Source of the DNA: Bdellovibrio sp047344985
GTDB lineage: Bacteria; Bdellovibrionota; Bdellovibrionia; Bdellovibrionales; Bdellovibrionaceae
Reading direction: 5' to 3'
Length of the DNA: 64,000 nucleotides
NCBI RefSeq assembly: GCF_047344985.1
Contig: NZ_CP178861.1
Location: forward strand, 3,224,001-3,288,000
Shown in pieces: positions 1 through 9,800 of the stretch. The notes beneath the pieces are model-generated. The model was given only the letters and a program-made list of their open reading frames with translations. It searched no databases and was not told the DNA's origin. The stretch's first letter is position 1. The number at the start of each line of letters is the position of its first letter. The position numbers were made by a program, and so were the translations under genes.

Positions 1-2
1 CA

Positions 3-2057
3 GCAAACTCTGCACAGGCATCGGGTCTTCAATGGATCACTCCAACAAATGGAACCGTCACAAACGTCACGGGAACTGCACCGATCGTCGTTGCAACAGG
101 ATCAACAACTCCCGCGATTTCAATTAACGATGCGACAACGTCAGCAAAAGGGGCTGTGCAAGTCGGCGCTGGTATCGCAGTCACTTCTGGAACCATTAGT
201 GCTGATCCTGCAAACTTCCCTTCTGCTGTTCCTGTGAATAAAGGTGGTACAGGAGTTACTTCCATCACTGCCAATAGATTGATTGCTTCCAACGGCACGG
301 GCTCGGCTCTTACGACGTTTAGTTGTGGTGTCGGACAAATCGTAACGTTCGATGCCGCGGGCGTCATGGGTTGCACCAACTACTCTGCCTCAGGAGTTTT
401 TGCCAACGGCGGAAATAGTTTTGGTGCTGACGCGACCTTGGGAACCAATGATGCTTATGCATTGAATTTTGAAACCACCAACACTCCTCGAATGACAATT
501 TCTTCCGGAGGAAATGTTGGTATTGGCACGACATCACCAAGCTTTCCTCTGGATGTTCAAAGTTCCAGCTCTTTTCAAGCAAGGCTTTTGCATTCTTCCA
601 ACAATCAATATGACGGTTCCGCATTGATGATGACTCGCACGCGCGGAACTTTGGCATCCAACACGGCCGTTACTTCCGGTGACACGATTGGCGGAATTTA
701 TTTCCGCGCGCATGACGGTTCCGGCACAGGAACAACCAACTCCTCTGTCGAAGTGAGCGCCGGAGAAAATCATTCCGGAACCAATCGTGGTACTTACATG
801 ATTTTCGAAACGACAACCAACGGAAGCGCCTCACGTTCAGAGAAAATGCGCATTCATTCCAATGGCAACGTCGGCATCGGAACAACGACGCCAACTTATC
901 CTCTTTCTGTCTATCGTTCTTCTGCCAGCACCACTCTCAACGTTGAAAGCGGCAGCAATGGCTCTGCGGTTCAATCTCGCTATGCGGGTCTCACAGCGGG
1001 TGGCGTTGCTCAGGTCTATGGCGCGGGCATTAATATTTCAAACGGAAATGCAGGATATGAAGTTTACGATTACACGGCCGGAGCTAGCAGGCTTTATCTC
1101 AGTCCCGTGGGTCAGCTCGGTATTGGCACAAACTCTCCCTCAGTTCGTCTGACGGTTCAAGGTGCCAGTGGCCAACAAGCTCTTATGCAAGTCAACAATA
1201 GTGACTTTGTTGCCGGGACTACGGGGTCCGGGGCTTATTTAGGAACTGTGTCTCCGTCAGGAAATGTCGGTTCATTATTTCAAGCTTTCTATAATGGCAA
1301 TACTACAGCCGCACCACTCTATCTAAATCCGTACACAGGAAATGTAGGAGTCGGAGTTGGCACAGGCGCAACAATAGATAAACAGCTCACCGTAAATGGA
1401 GATGCTGCAATAGGTTTGACTAAAGCCGCAGGAACACAAGGATACGGAAACGCACTTTGGTTTCGGGGCGTTGAAAGCAGCACCGATGAAATCTGGATGG
1501 CTAAATACGTGAATGCTACCGATCAATCTTACCTACGAGTCAGCGTCGGGGATGAGGGCAGCGATTATTTTGTTGTCGGTTACACCATCGGAGGAGCTCC
1601 GGGCGGCACTTTCAATAACGCCTTCTGGGTGAAAGCCGATGGTAATGGTTGGATGGCCGGAACGCTGACTCAGGCTTCTGATGCCCGCCTGAAAAAGAAC
1701 GTTCGTCCTCTTGAAAATTCTTTGGAAAAAATCCTCCGCCTGGATGGAGTTACCTATAACTGGATTGATCCGCGCAAACCAGCTTCGACACAAATGGGAT
1801 TGATCGCCCAAGATGTGGAAAAAGAATTTCCTGAAGTAGTTGCTAACAACATGGATGGATACAAATCGATTGCTTATCAAAACTTGGTGGCTCCGATTAT
1901 TAGCGCCATCAAAGAGCTTTATACAAAAGTCGTGGGCATTGATGCACGTGTTGAGTCTCTGGAGAAAAAGAATCAGGTTCTAGAAACACAAAACAAAGAG
2001 CTCAAAGAAGCTCTGTGCGAGATGAACCCTAAATCTAAAATCTGTGTCTCAAAATAA
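3..2057 (+). CDS. MAT-like mosaic fibre protein A (5' truncated), S74 chaperone
   Basis: Large surface fibre protein of the mosaic adhesive trimer kind known from Bdellovibrio, organised like a phage tail fibre. The frame is open from base 3, and the first visible residues (NSAQASGLQWITPT) match an internal segment of two complete paralogues downstream, so the signal peptide and head domain lie outside the window. Visible parts are an NGGTG module, four GNVGIGT-type shaft repeats (from about bases 510, 865, 1110 and 1335), and a C-terminal S74 intramolecular chaperone. The chaperone has the self-cleavage dyad SDARLK (Ser at 1677-1679, Lys at 1692-1694), then GLIAQDVE and a short coiled coil. 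The protein ends in CEMNPKSKIC plus four residues. S74 domains trimerise fibres and may cut themselves off. The internal GTG at 156 is not the real start. Prey-contact adhesin is inferred from the family. Confidence 0.85.
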   Translation, partial: ANSAQASGLQWITPTNGTVTNVTGTAPIVVATGSTTPAISINDATTSAKGAVQVGAGIAVTSGTISADPANFPSAVPVNKGGTGVTSITANRLIASNGTGSALTTFSCGVGQIVTFDAAGVMGCTNYSASGVFANGGNSFGADATLGTNDAYALNFETTNTPRMTISSGGNVGIGTTSPSFPLDVQSSSSFQARLLHSSNNQYDGSALMMTRTRGTLASNTAVTSGDTIGGIYFRAHDGSGTGTTNSSVEVSAGENHSGTNRGTYMIFETTTNGSASRSEKMRIHSNGNVGIGTTTPTYPLSVYRSSASTTLNVESGSNGSAVQSRYAGLTAGGVAQVYGAGINISNGNAGYEVYDYTAGASRLYLSPVGQLGIGTNSPSVRLTVQGASGQQALMQVNNSDFVAGTTGSGAYLGTVSPSGNVGSLFQAFYNGNTTAAPLYLNPYTGNVGVGVGTGATIDKQLTVNGDAAIGLTKAAGTQGYGNALWFRGVESSTDEIWMAKYVNATDQSYLRVSVGDEGSDYFVVGYTIGGAPGGTFNNAFWVKADGNGWMAGTLTQASDARLKKNVRPLENSLEKILRLDGVTYNWIDPRKPASTQMGLIAQDVEKEFPEVVANNMDGYKSIAYQNLVAPIISAIKELYTKVVGIDARVESLEKKNQVLETQNKELKEALCEMNPKSKICVSK

Positions 2058-2117
2058 AACAAGACCTTTATTCATCAGCAATTAAGGGGCATTTAGCTTT
2101 ACCTCTGTTGTCAAGAT

Positions 2118-2125
2118 TCCGATAA
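2118..2125 (+). promoter_or_regulatory. sigma-28-like -10 element (TCCGATAA), fibre gene B
   Basis: TCCGATAA resembles the GCCGATAA -10 box read by sigma-28/FliA. It ends 7 bases before the ATG at 2133, so initiation would fall at or next to the start codon, implying a leaderless or near-leaderless mRNA. No good -35 is seen. The same element at the same distance precedes the next two fibre genes. Confidence 0.5.
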
Positions 2126-2132
2126 GAAAGGC

Positions 2133-5100
2133 ATGAGATACGGCACGTACTTGCTTCAAATTCTCATTTTATTTATTGGCGCGCTTGCGTTTGCGGCTCC
2201 GAATTCTTTCACATATCAAGGTCGCATTCTTAAAACAGACGGCACTCCCTTAGAATATGCTCATGTGAGTTTTCTTTTTGAAATCACAAATCCTGCCGGG
2301 ACTTGCGTTATCTATCGCGAGCAAGTTGATGACATAAACATGCAAAACTCCAAAGGGGTTTTTGACGTCCCCATCGGCTCAGGAACCAAAATATTTCCGA
2401 CAGATCCTACTTTTAAATTATTGGATGCTTTTAAAAATTCCATCACACAAAATTGTTCTGGTGGCTCAACCTACATGGCTTCTTCAGGCGACACGCGTCT
2501 GTTAAAAGTTCAGTTCCATGATGGAGTTGGTTGGAAAGTCATTTCACCTGCCAATGAAATTCGCTCAGTTCCTTTTTCTGCCTATGCTTATTCCGCAGAA
2601 ATGTTGGGAGATAAAAACGCAAGTGACTTCCTTCTTAAAGCGGGACTTCCTACTTGCGCTGCGAATGAATTTTTAAGTTGGAATGGAACAGCTCTGGTTT
2701 GTGCACCCGTAAGCGGAGCTAGCGGTGGTACAGTGACGAATGTAACTTCCGCAAATAGCTACGTCACAATCACCAATAATACTTCAACCCCTCTTGTGAC
2801 TTTGAATGTGGGCACGACCGCAGGCACAGTTGCTGCGGGTGATGATTCTCGTTTTACAAATGCTCGTGTTCCGACAGGTGCTGCTGGTGGAGATTTGTCT
2901 GGGACTTATCCAAATCCTTCTGTGGCTAAGCTTCAAGGTGTTACGGTTTCAAATGCAGCTCCGACTTCAGGTCATTTTTTAAAATTTGATGGCACTCAGT
3001 GGGGAAGTTCTTCCATCACAACAAGTGATATTACGAATTTAAATGCGACATTGAGTAACTACCATACGGTAGCTGCCTTTAATACGGCTGTTGTAAATGC
3101 AAACTGTGCGGCTCATCAGACTCCTTATTGGAATTCTGTTTCTGGTTCGTTTCAATGTCAGTCTATCAACGTTTCCGTTGCTGGTGACGTGAGTGGAACG
3201 ATTGGTGCTGTTTCTGTTAACAAGATTAAAGGTGTTGATGTTGATACGACGGGATTAGCTACTGGCCAAGTTTTGAAATACGATGGAACGAAGTGGGCTC
3301 CTGCATCTGATAATAATGCTGGTGGTACTGTTACGAATATCGCAACGGGTACGGGCTTAACTGGTGGTCCAATCACTTCAACAGGAACTATTTCATTAGC
3401 TAACACAGCAGTGACGGCGGGTTCTTATGGTTCTACAACTCAAGTTGGAACTTTCACTGTTGATGCTCAAGGACGTTTAACTGCGGCTTCAAATTCTGCA
3501 ATTGCTTTTCCCGTGACTTCAGTTGCAACTAAGACTGGTGCTGTGACACTTGATTATGGTGATATCAATAGTGCCGCTTCAAAATATTTAACTTACAAAC
3601 CTAACAACGTCGCTTGTGCTGACGGTCAAGTAATCAAATGGATCGCTGCAAACTCTCGCTGGGAATGTGCGAACGACGTCGACACAAATGCGGGTGGTAC
3701 AGTTACAAACGTCACAAGTGCTAATAGTTATCTAACTGTTGCCACAGGCACTACGACACCCGTTTTGACTGTGAACGTGGGAACGGTCGCTAACACTGTT
3801 GCTGCAGGTAATGACTCTCGCTTTACAGATGCTCGTACTCCAACAGGAGCTGCGGGTGGAGATTTAACTGGCACTTATCCAAATCCAACATTAGCGACCA
3901 CAGCAGTAACCGCGGGTTCTTATGGTTCAACTACCCAAGTTGGAACATTCACTGTGGATAGCAAAGGTCGTTTGACGGCGGCTTCAAATGCAGCAATTGC
4001 ATTTCCCGTTACTTCTGTGGCAACAAGAACTGGTGCGGTTGTTCTTGATTATGGTGACATCAATAACGGCGCTTCAAAATATTTAACTTACAAACCTAAC
4101 AACGTCGCTTGTGCTGATGGCCAAGTTTTAAAATGGATTGCCGCCAACTCTCGTTGGGAATGTGCGAGTGATACAGACACGAATGCCGGTGGGACGGTTA
4201 CGAACATCGCCACAGGTACAGGACTAACTGGCGGACCTATCACAGGAACCGGAACTATCTCTTTAGCTAACACTGCAGTCACAGCTGGTTCTTACACAAG
4301 AGCTAATATCACTGTCGATGCTCAAGGCCGTTTGACGGCAGCAAGCAATGGTGCTGCTGTGAATTTGGCAACGGAAGTCACTGGCACTTTACCGATTGCA
4401 AATGGTGGTACAGGACAAACCACTGCCACTGCTGCTTTCAACGGTCTTTCACCAGTTACAACCAAAGGTGACTTGATTACTCACGACGGAACGAATGCCA
4501 TTCGTTTACCAGTTGGAACCAACGGACAAGTGTTATCAGCAAACTCTGCACAAGCATCAGGTCTTCAGTGGATCACTCCAACAGCAAGTGGAACTGCTGG
4601 CGGAGACCTCTCTGGAACATATCCAAATCCGACTGTTGCAAAAATCAATGGAAATGCTGTCGCTTCAACAACTCCGACAACGGGTCAGGTGATGCGCTGG
4701 AGCGGAACTCAGTATGCGCCTGTGAATTTTGGCGTAAATAACTTGTTATCTTCAACAGGCGCACAACAGTTTGCAAACTCTGCATGTACGGCTTCCCAAA
4801 CTTTGACATGGTCTTCTCTTTCAGACACATTCACTTGCTCAAACATCGCCGGACTTGACGCCAGCACAATTTCAACAGGAACTATCGCGGCGGCAAGACT
4901 TCCTTCTTCGGCGACCTTCTGGACGGATGGTGGTGCTGGAAAGATTTATTATAACGGCGGCAATGTCGGCATTGGAAGCTCTTCACCATCCGCAAAACTC
5001 TCAGTGAACTCAACAGGAGCAACCCAAGGAATTCAGGTCTCCAGTCTTGGTAACTCAGGCCCCAGCTTGTTTTACAACTCTTACAGTGCCGCTCTGACAG

Positions 5101-6728
5101 ATCCTGTTTTAACGGTCGGAAGCTATATCGGTTCAGGCTCAACGGTGCTTTTTAAAGTTGAATCAGGAATGCCTACCTCAACTCTCGGATCAGGAAGTAC
5201 AAAATTTGCGGTCACGGCCTCGGGTAACGTCGGTATTGGCACAAGCTCTCCCAGCTTTCCTTTCGACGTTCAAAGCAGTGGTTCATTCCAAGCCCGTCTT
5301 TTCCATTCCTCCGACAATCAAACTGATGGCTCTGCGTTGATGATGACCCGCACTCGCGGGACCGTTTCATCAAACACTGCAGTTCTGGCCGACGACACCA
5401 TTGGCGGATTTTATTTCCGTGCCCACGACGGCTCAGGAACTGGGGCGACGACTTCTGCTATCGAAGTGAGCGCCGGAGAAAATCAGTCGTCGACCAATCG
5501 TGGCTCCTACATGGTATTTGAAACAACGGCCAATGGTAACGCTTCCCGCTCTGAAAGAATGAGAATCCATACCGATGGCAGCGTCGGCATCGGAACTTCC
5601 TCACCAAGTTATATGCTAGATGTTGCAAGCACCAGCGCCAACGTCGCTCGTTTCACAGGCAACCAAGTCGTTGTTAACGCTACCTCTGGAAATCCAAACT
5701 TTTCTCTTCATGAGGGTGGCGTTCTAAAATGGTCTCTCGGTGAAATTGCAACGGACGACAGATTCAGAATCTCAAGCGATACCGCAACAGAAAGATTTAC
5801 GATTCTGCAAAACGGAAACGTCGGTATCGGCTCAACGGCGCCAACGGCCAAGTTCGAACTCATCCGCAATTTCAATGGTGAAAGTAACACGACAGCGGCC
5901 TTTATCGGTGGTATAGACGCAGGCTATACAAATACGGGTGCCTACTTCGTACAAAAGGATAGTACAGGCCTTTCTTCCTCAAATACTTTTCTCTTCAACG
6001 TCGTGAAAAATGGAACAAGTCAGTTTGCTGTAACAGGAGGAGGTCGCGTCGGTATCGGCACGACAACTCCGGGCTACCCTTTACATGTTGCGGGAACCGG
6101 TTACATCAACGATGGAAGCTCTTACTTAGAGTTCTTATCTCGAAGCGACTCCGCGTTGAACGTTACCAACAACTCTTCAACCAAACGCAGTTTCTCCATT
6201 CACCATGAAAACAGCAGTGCTCTTATCGCGCAATGGTATCACTGTCCTGGCGGCACTTGTACACAGAGACTGAGCTTTGATTATGCCGGCAACATGGCTA
6301 TTTCGGGGACTTTGACCCAATCCTCAGACATTCGTCTTAAAAAAGATATTCAGCCTTTAGAAAACAGTCTGAGCAAGGTTTTGGATCTGCAAGGCGTTTC
6401 CTACTATTGGAAAGATCCCCAAATTCCAGAGAAACAAATCGGTTTGATTGCCCAAGAAGTCGAGAAGAAATTTCCTGAAGCCGTCCGTACCAACAGTGAA
6501 GGATGGAAGTCGGTGGCCTATCAAAACTTAATTGCTCCGATGATCAACTCCATCAAGGAACTTTACGCTCTTGTCGTGTCCGAAAATCAAAAACAAGACC
6601 GTGAAATTGCCTCTTTAAAAGAAAACAACGCTGTTTTAAACTCAAAAGTGACCGATCTAGAAAACCAGAATAAAGCTCTCAAAGATGCTCTTTGCGAAAT
6701 GAACCCTCATTCGAAAATCTGCAAATAA
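2133..6728 (+). CDS. MAT-like mosaic fibre protein B, S74 chaperone
   Basis: Complete 1531-residue secreted fibre protein. Residues 1-21 form a signal peptide ending ALAFA. Residues 22 to about 190 are a conserved head domain (FTYQGRI, YREQ, GVFDVPIGSGTK, KVQFHDG, EIRSVPFSAYA). Residues about 195-880 are Gly/Thr/Asn-rich collar repeats (GGTVTN, TGTGLTGGPI, TVDAQGRLTAAS, NGGTGQTT), partly duplicated. Five GNVGIGS-type shaft repeats follow from about residue 945. The C-terminal S74 chaperone has its dyad at Ser1398 and Lys1403 (SDIRLK), with GLIAQEVEKKFPE, then a coiled coil and CEMNPHSKIC near the end. The head is shared with proteins C and D, while part of the shaft is shared with protein A. 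Role as a trimeric prey-contact fibre is inferred from the MAT family. There is no Shine-Dalgarno at a useful distance from the ATG. Confidence 0.88.
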   Translation: MRYGTYLLQILILFIGALAFAAPNSFTYQGRILKTDGTPLEYAHVSFLFEITNPAGTCVIYREQVDDINMQNSKGVFDVPIGSGTKIFPTDPTFKLLDAFKNSITQNCSGGSTYMASSGDTRLLKVQFHDGVGWKVISPANEIRSVPFSAYAYSAEMLGDKNASDFLLKAGLPTCAANEFLSWNGTALVCAPVSGASGGTVTNVTSANSYVTITNNTSTPLVTLNVGTTAGTVAAGDDSRFTNARVPTGAAGGDLSGTYPNPSVAKLQGVTVSNAAPTSGHFLKFDGTQWGSSSITTSDITNLNATLSNYHTVAAFNTAVVNANCAAHQTPYWNSVSGSFQCQSINVSVAGDVSGTIGAVSVNKIKGVDVDTTGLATGQVLKYDGTKWAPASDNNAGGTVTNIATGTGLTGGPITSTGTISLANTAVTAGSYGSTTQVGTFTVDAQGRLTAASNSAIAFPVTSVATKTGAVTLDYGDINSAASKYLTYKPNNVACADGQVIKWIAANSRWECANDVDTNAGGTVTNVTSANSYLTVATGTTTPVLTVNVGTVANTVAAGNDSRFTDARTPTGAAGGDLTGTYPNPTLATTAVTAGSYGSTTQVGTFTVDSKGRLTAASNAAIAFPVTSVATRTGAVVLDYGDINNGASKYLTYKPNNVACADGQVLKWIAANSRWECASDTDTNAGGTVTNIATGTGLTGGPITGTGTISLANTAVTAGSYTRANITVDAQGRLTAASNGAAVNLATEVTGTLPIANGGTGQTTATAAFNGLSPVTTKGDLITHDGTNAIRLPVGTNGQVLSANSAQASGLQWITPTASGTAGGDLSGTYPNPTVAKINGNAVASTTPTTGQVMRWSGTQYAPVNFGVNNLLSSTGAQQFANSACTASQTLTWSSLSDTFTCSNIAGLDASTISTGTIAAARLPSSATFWTDGGAGKIYYNGGNVGIGSSSPSAKLSVNSTGATQGIQVSSLGNSGPSLFYNSYSAALTDPVLTVGSYIGSGSTVLFKVESGMPTSTLGSGSTKFAVTASGNVGIGTSSPSFPFDVQSSGSFQARLFHSSDNQTDGSALMMTRTRGTVSSNTAVLADDTIGGFYFRAHDGSGTGATTSAIEVSAGENQSSTNRGSYMVFETTANGNASRSERMRIHTDGSVGIGTSSPSYMLDVASTSANVARFTGNQVVVNATSGNPNFSLHEGGVLKWSLGEIATDDRFRISSDTATERFTILQNGNVGIGSTAPTAKFELIRNFNGESNTTAAFIGGIDAGYTNTGAYFVQKDSTGLSSSNTFLFNVVKNGTSQFAVTGGGRVGIGTTTPGYPLHVAGTGYINDGSSYLEFLSRSDSALNVTNNSSTKRSFSIHHENSSALIAQWYHCPGGTCTQRLSFDYAGNMAISGTLTQSSDIRLKKDIQPLENSLSKVLDLQGVSYYWKDPQIPEKQIGLIAQEVEKKFPEAVRTNSEGWKSVAYQNLIAPMINSIKELYALVVSENQKQDREIASLKENNAVLNSKVTDLENQNKALKDALCEMNPHSKICK
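3405..4166 (+). repeat. internal duplication in fibre gene B (period about 495 bp)
   Basis: A segment of about 267 bases encoding TAVTAGSYGSTTQVGTFTVD through SRWEC occurs at 3405-3671 and again at 3900-4166. The stretch between holds a second copy of the GGTVTN...VAAG.DSRF module first seen near 2722-2865. Proteins C and D carry the SRWEC block only once, so collar length differs between paralogues by whole modules. Confidence 0.8.
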
Positions 6729-6827
6729 CATCTGTTCGATATCGGTGTCTCAAACTGGCTGTTCCGTGAGATTATGTCTTATAAGAGGGCAATCTGGCCT
6801 TCGGCCTCTCTAAACTTCCGTTAAAAA

Positions 6828-6835
6828 TCCGATAA
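6828..6835 (+). promoter_or_regulatory. sigma-28-like -10 element (TCCGATAA), fibre gene C
   Basis: TCCGATAA with exactly 7 bases to the ATG at 6843, as for the neighbouring paralogues. A TAAACTT at 6811-6817 resembles the sigma-28 -35 (TAAAGTTT) but is about two bases closer than the usual spacing, so the -35 is doubtful. Confidence 0.5.
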
Positions 6836-6842
6836 GAGAGAC

Positions 6843-9800
6843 ATGAAATACGGAACGTACCTGGCACCATTGATAATCCTCTTCGGCCTTTTTTTGAGCC
6901 CAATGATTAAGGCTTCGCCTAGTTCTCTGACTTATCAAGGACGTATTGTAAAATCAGATGGAACCGCGTTGGAATACAATAACGTTAGCTTCCTTTTTGA
7001 AATCACCAACAACACAGGCTCTTGCGTTATTTACCGCGAACAGAAGAATGGCGTAAATATGGCCAACAGCCATGGTGTTTTTGACGTTCCTATTGGCACC
7101 GGCACAAAGTTATTTCCTTCTTCTCCGACTAAAACCCTATTGAGTGCTTTCGACAATACACTTGTTCACGATTGTGCTGATGCCGACAATAACGTTTCAG
7201 GAACTTATACGCCGTCTGTGAACCACACTCGATTGCTTCGCGTGCAGTTTCACGACGGTACAGGCTGGAAATTGATCAGCCCTGACAATGAAATTCGCAC
7301 GGTCCCTTTTGCCGCCTTTGCCGAATCCGCTGAAAAACTGGGAGATAAGTCAGCTTCCGACTTTGTTTTGAAAACCGGAGTTCCAACTTGTAACTCCAAT
7401 GAGTTTTTGACTTGGAATGGAAGTGCGTTGGCTTGTGCGCCCGTGACAGGTGCGAGTGGCGGGACTGTCACCAATGTCACGTCTGCGAACTCTTATGTCA
7501 CAATCACGAATAATACGTCCACTCCCCTTGTGACTTTGAATGTTGGGACAGGTGCGGGAACTGTGGCGGCTGGTGATGATTCTCGTTTTACAAATCCTCG
7601 TGTTCCGACAGGTACTGCTGGTGGTGATTTATCTGGGACTTATCCGAATCCTTCTGTTGCGAAGATTCAAAATGTGGCGGTTGCAAGTGCTGCGCCAACA
7701 AATGGGAACTTTTTAAAATTTGACGGCACTCAGTGGATTGGTGCTGCGATTGGCATGAGTGATGTTACAAACTTGAATTCTTCTTTAGGCAACTATCACA
7801 CTATTGCTGCATTTAATTCTGCTGTGGGAAGTGCGAACTGTGCTGCTCACCAAACTCCATATTGGAATTCGGTTTCGGGTTCGTTTCAGTGTCAGTCGAT
7901 CAATGTTTCGGTTGCGGGTGATGTGAGTGGGACTATTGGTGCTGTTTCTGTTAACAAAATTAAAGGCGTTGATGTTGACACAACTGGTTTAATAAGCGGA
8001 CAAGTTCTTAAATATGACGGAATGAAGTGGGCTCCTGCCGCGGATTCAAATGCTGGCGGTACTGTTACGAATATTGCAACTGGTACTGGATTGAGTGGCG
8101 GACCTATTACAACGACCGGAACTATTTCACTTGCTAACACTGCCGTGACGGCGGGTTCTTATGGTTCAACTACACAAGTTGGAACTTTCACGGTTGATGC
8201 GCAAGGACGCCTAACTGCGGCTTCGAATTCTGCGATTGCTTTCCCTGTGACTTCAGTCGCAACAAAAACTGGTGCAGTCACTTTGGATTATGGCGACATC
8301 AACAATGCCGCTTCAAAATATCTTACTTACAAACCTAATAACGTCGCTTGTACTGACGGTCAGGTTTTAAAATGGATCGCTGCGAATTCTCGTTGGGAAT
8401 GTGCGAACGACACGGATACGAATGCTGGCGGCACTGTTACGAACATCGCAACGGGCACTGGATTAAGTGGCGGTCCCATTACTTCGACGGGAACTATTTC
8501 GTTAGCAAACACGGCGGTGACCGTGGGTTCTTACACTCGTGCGAATATCACAGTGGATGCTCAAGGGCGTTTGACAGCTGCAAGCAATGGTGCTGCTGTG
8601 AATCTTACAACGGAAGTCACTGGTACGCTCCCGGTCACAAATGGCGGTACCGGAGCTACATCACTCACCGCAAATCGCCTTCTTGCATCCAATGGCACAG
8701 GCTCTGCAGTTACGACATTTAATTGTGCGGTCGGACAGCTTGTAACCTTTGATGCAACTGGATTAATGATCTGCTCTACATTCACGACGGGTTCCGTCTT
8801 CATTAATGGTGGAAATTCATTTACGTCCAATGCCACTCTCGGCACGAATGATGCCTATGCTTTAAATCTAGAGACGACGAATATCACTCGAATGACAATT
8901 CACAAAGATGGTTATGTCGGTATCGGCCAATCTCCCGATACGACAGCGGCGCTTGCCGTGATGGCTCCATCGGCGGCAAAAACTCCATTGATTCTGAATA
9001 CTCCGCCAAGCGGCAAATCTGAAATCGACTTTCTTCGCGATGGAACGTGGAAAGGCACAATCGGATTTTCAAACGGATCGACAGATGAATTTTATTTTTC
9101 AAACGGAGTTAACGGCCCCGTAATCTTTGATACTAACAATGACGAAAAAATGCGTATTCAGGCTGACGGCAAAGTGGGAATCGGCTCTAGTGGACCGGGT
9201 GCTCTTTTGCAAGTTGGTGGATGGGACGCCCAAGCTACTTACAACAGCATCTTTGTCGGAAGCTATCACAACACAAATGGACAAGCACAGTTTGTAGGTA
9301 ACTGGAACAGTACTGGTTACTGGGGTATCGGTCCTGTGGCAAATCCTGCAGGCGGTGTCGTACGCCTTGGAAATGCAAATCCTATGGGCGACTGGCGTGC
9401 AACCCAAGATTTAGCTCTGCAAGTTCCAGGTCGCATTGGCATTGGCTCCACCGTCACAGCTCCCGAAAGAGTTCTTCATATTAAAGGAACTGGCGGAGTA
9501 GATGATGATGTCTACATTCAGTCACAACACAATGGCGCAGCCGAGGCCGCTGTCATCGTCACTCGCGCTCGTGATTCCTCTGGAACAGCGGCCGCCGTTC
9601 TTAATGGCGATAGTTTGGGATTCTTGAGCTTTAGAGGATATGATGGTTCTGCTTACGTCTCCTCTTCACAAATTCAATCTTATGCCGCTTCAGACTATGC
9701 AACTTCAAAATCGGCAACGATGATTTTCTCAACACTTGTCGCTGGATCATTGGCGGAACGTATGCGCATTCACTCTGACGGAAGCGTTGGTATAGGCATG

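Noticed and set aside
29..379. Antisense frames opposite the fibre genes here and at 3158-3406, 4088-4282, 7250-7480, 7892-8140 and 8561-8845
   Set aside because: They are reverse readings of the Thr/Gly/Val-rich repeats, recur wherever the repeat occurs, and lack ribosome binding sites.
6790..6812. GGCC-TTC-GGCC hairpin before fibre gene C as a terminator
   Set aside because: Four-pair stem with no T-run; too weak to call.
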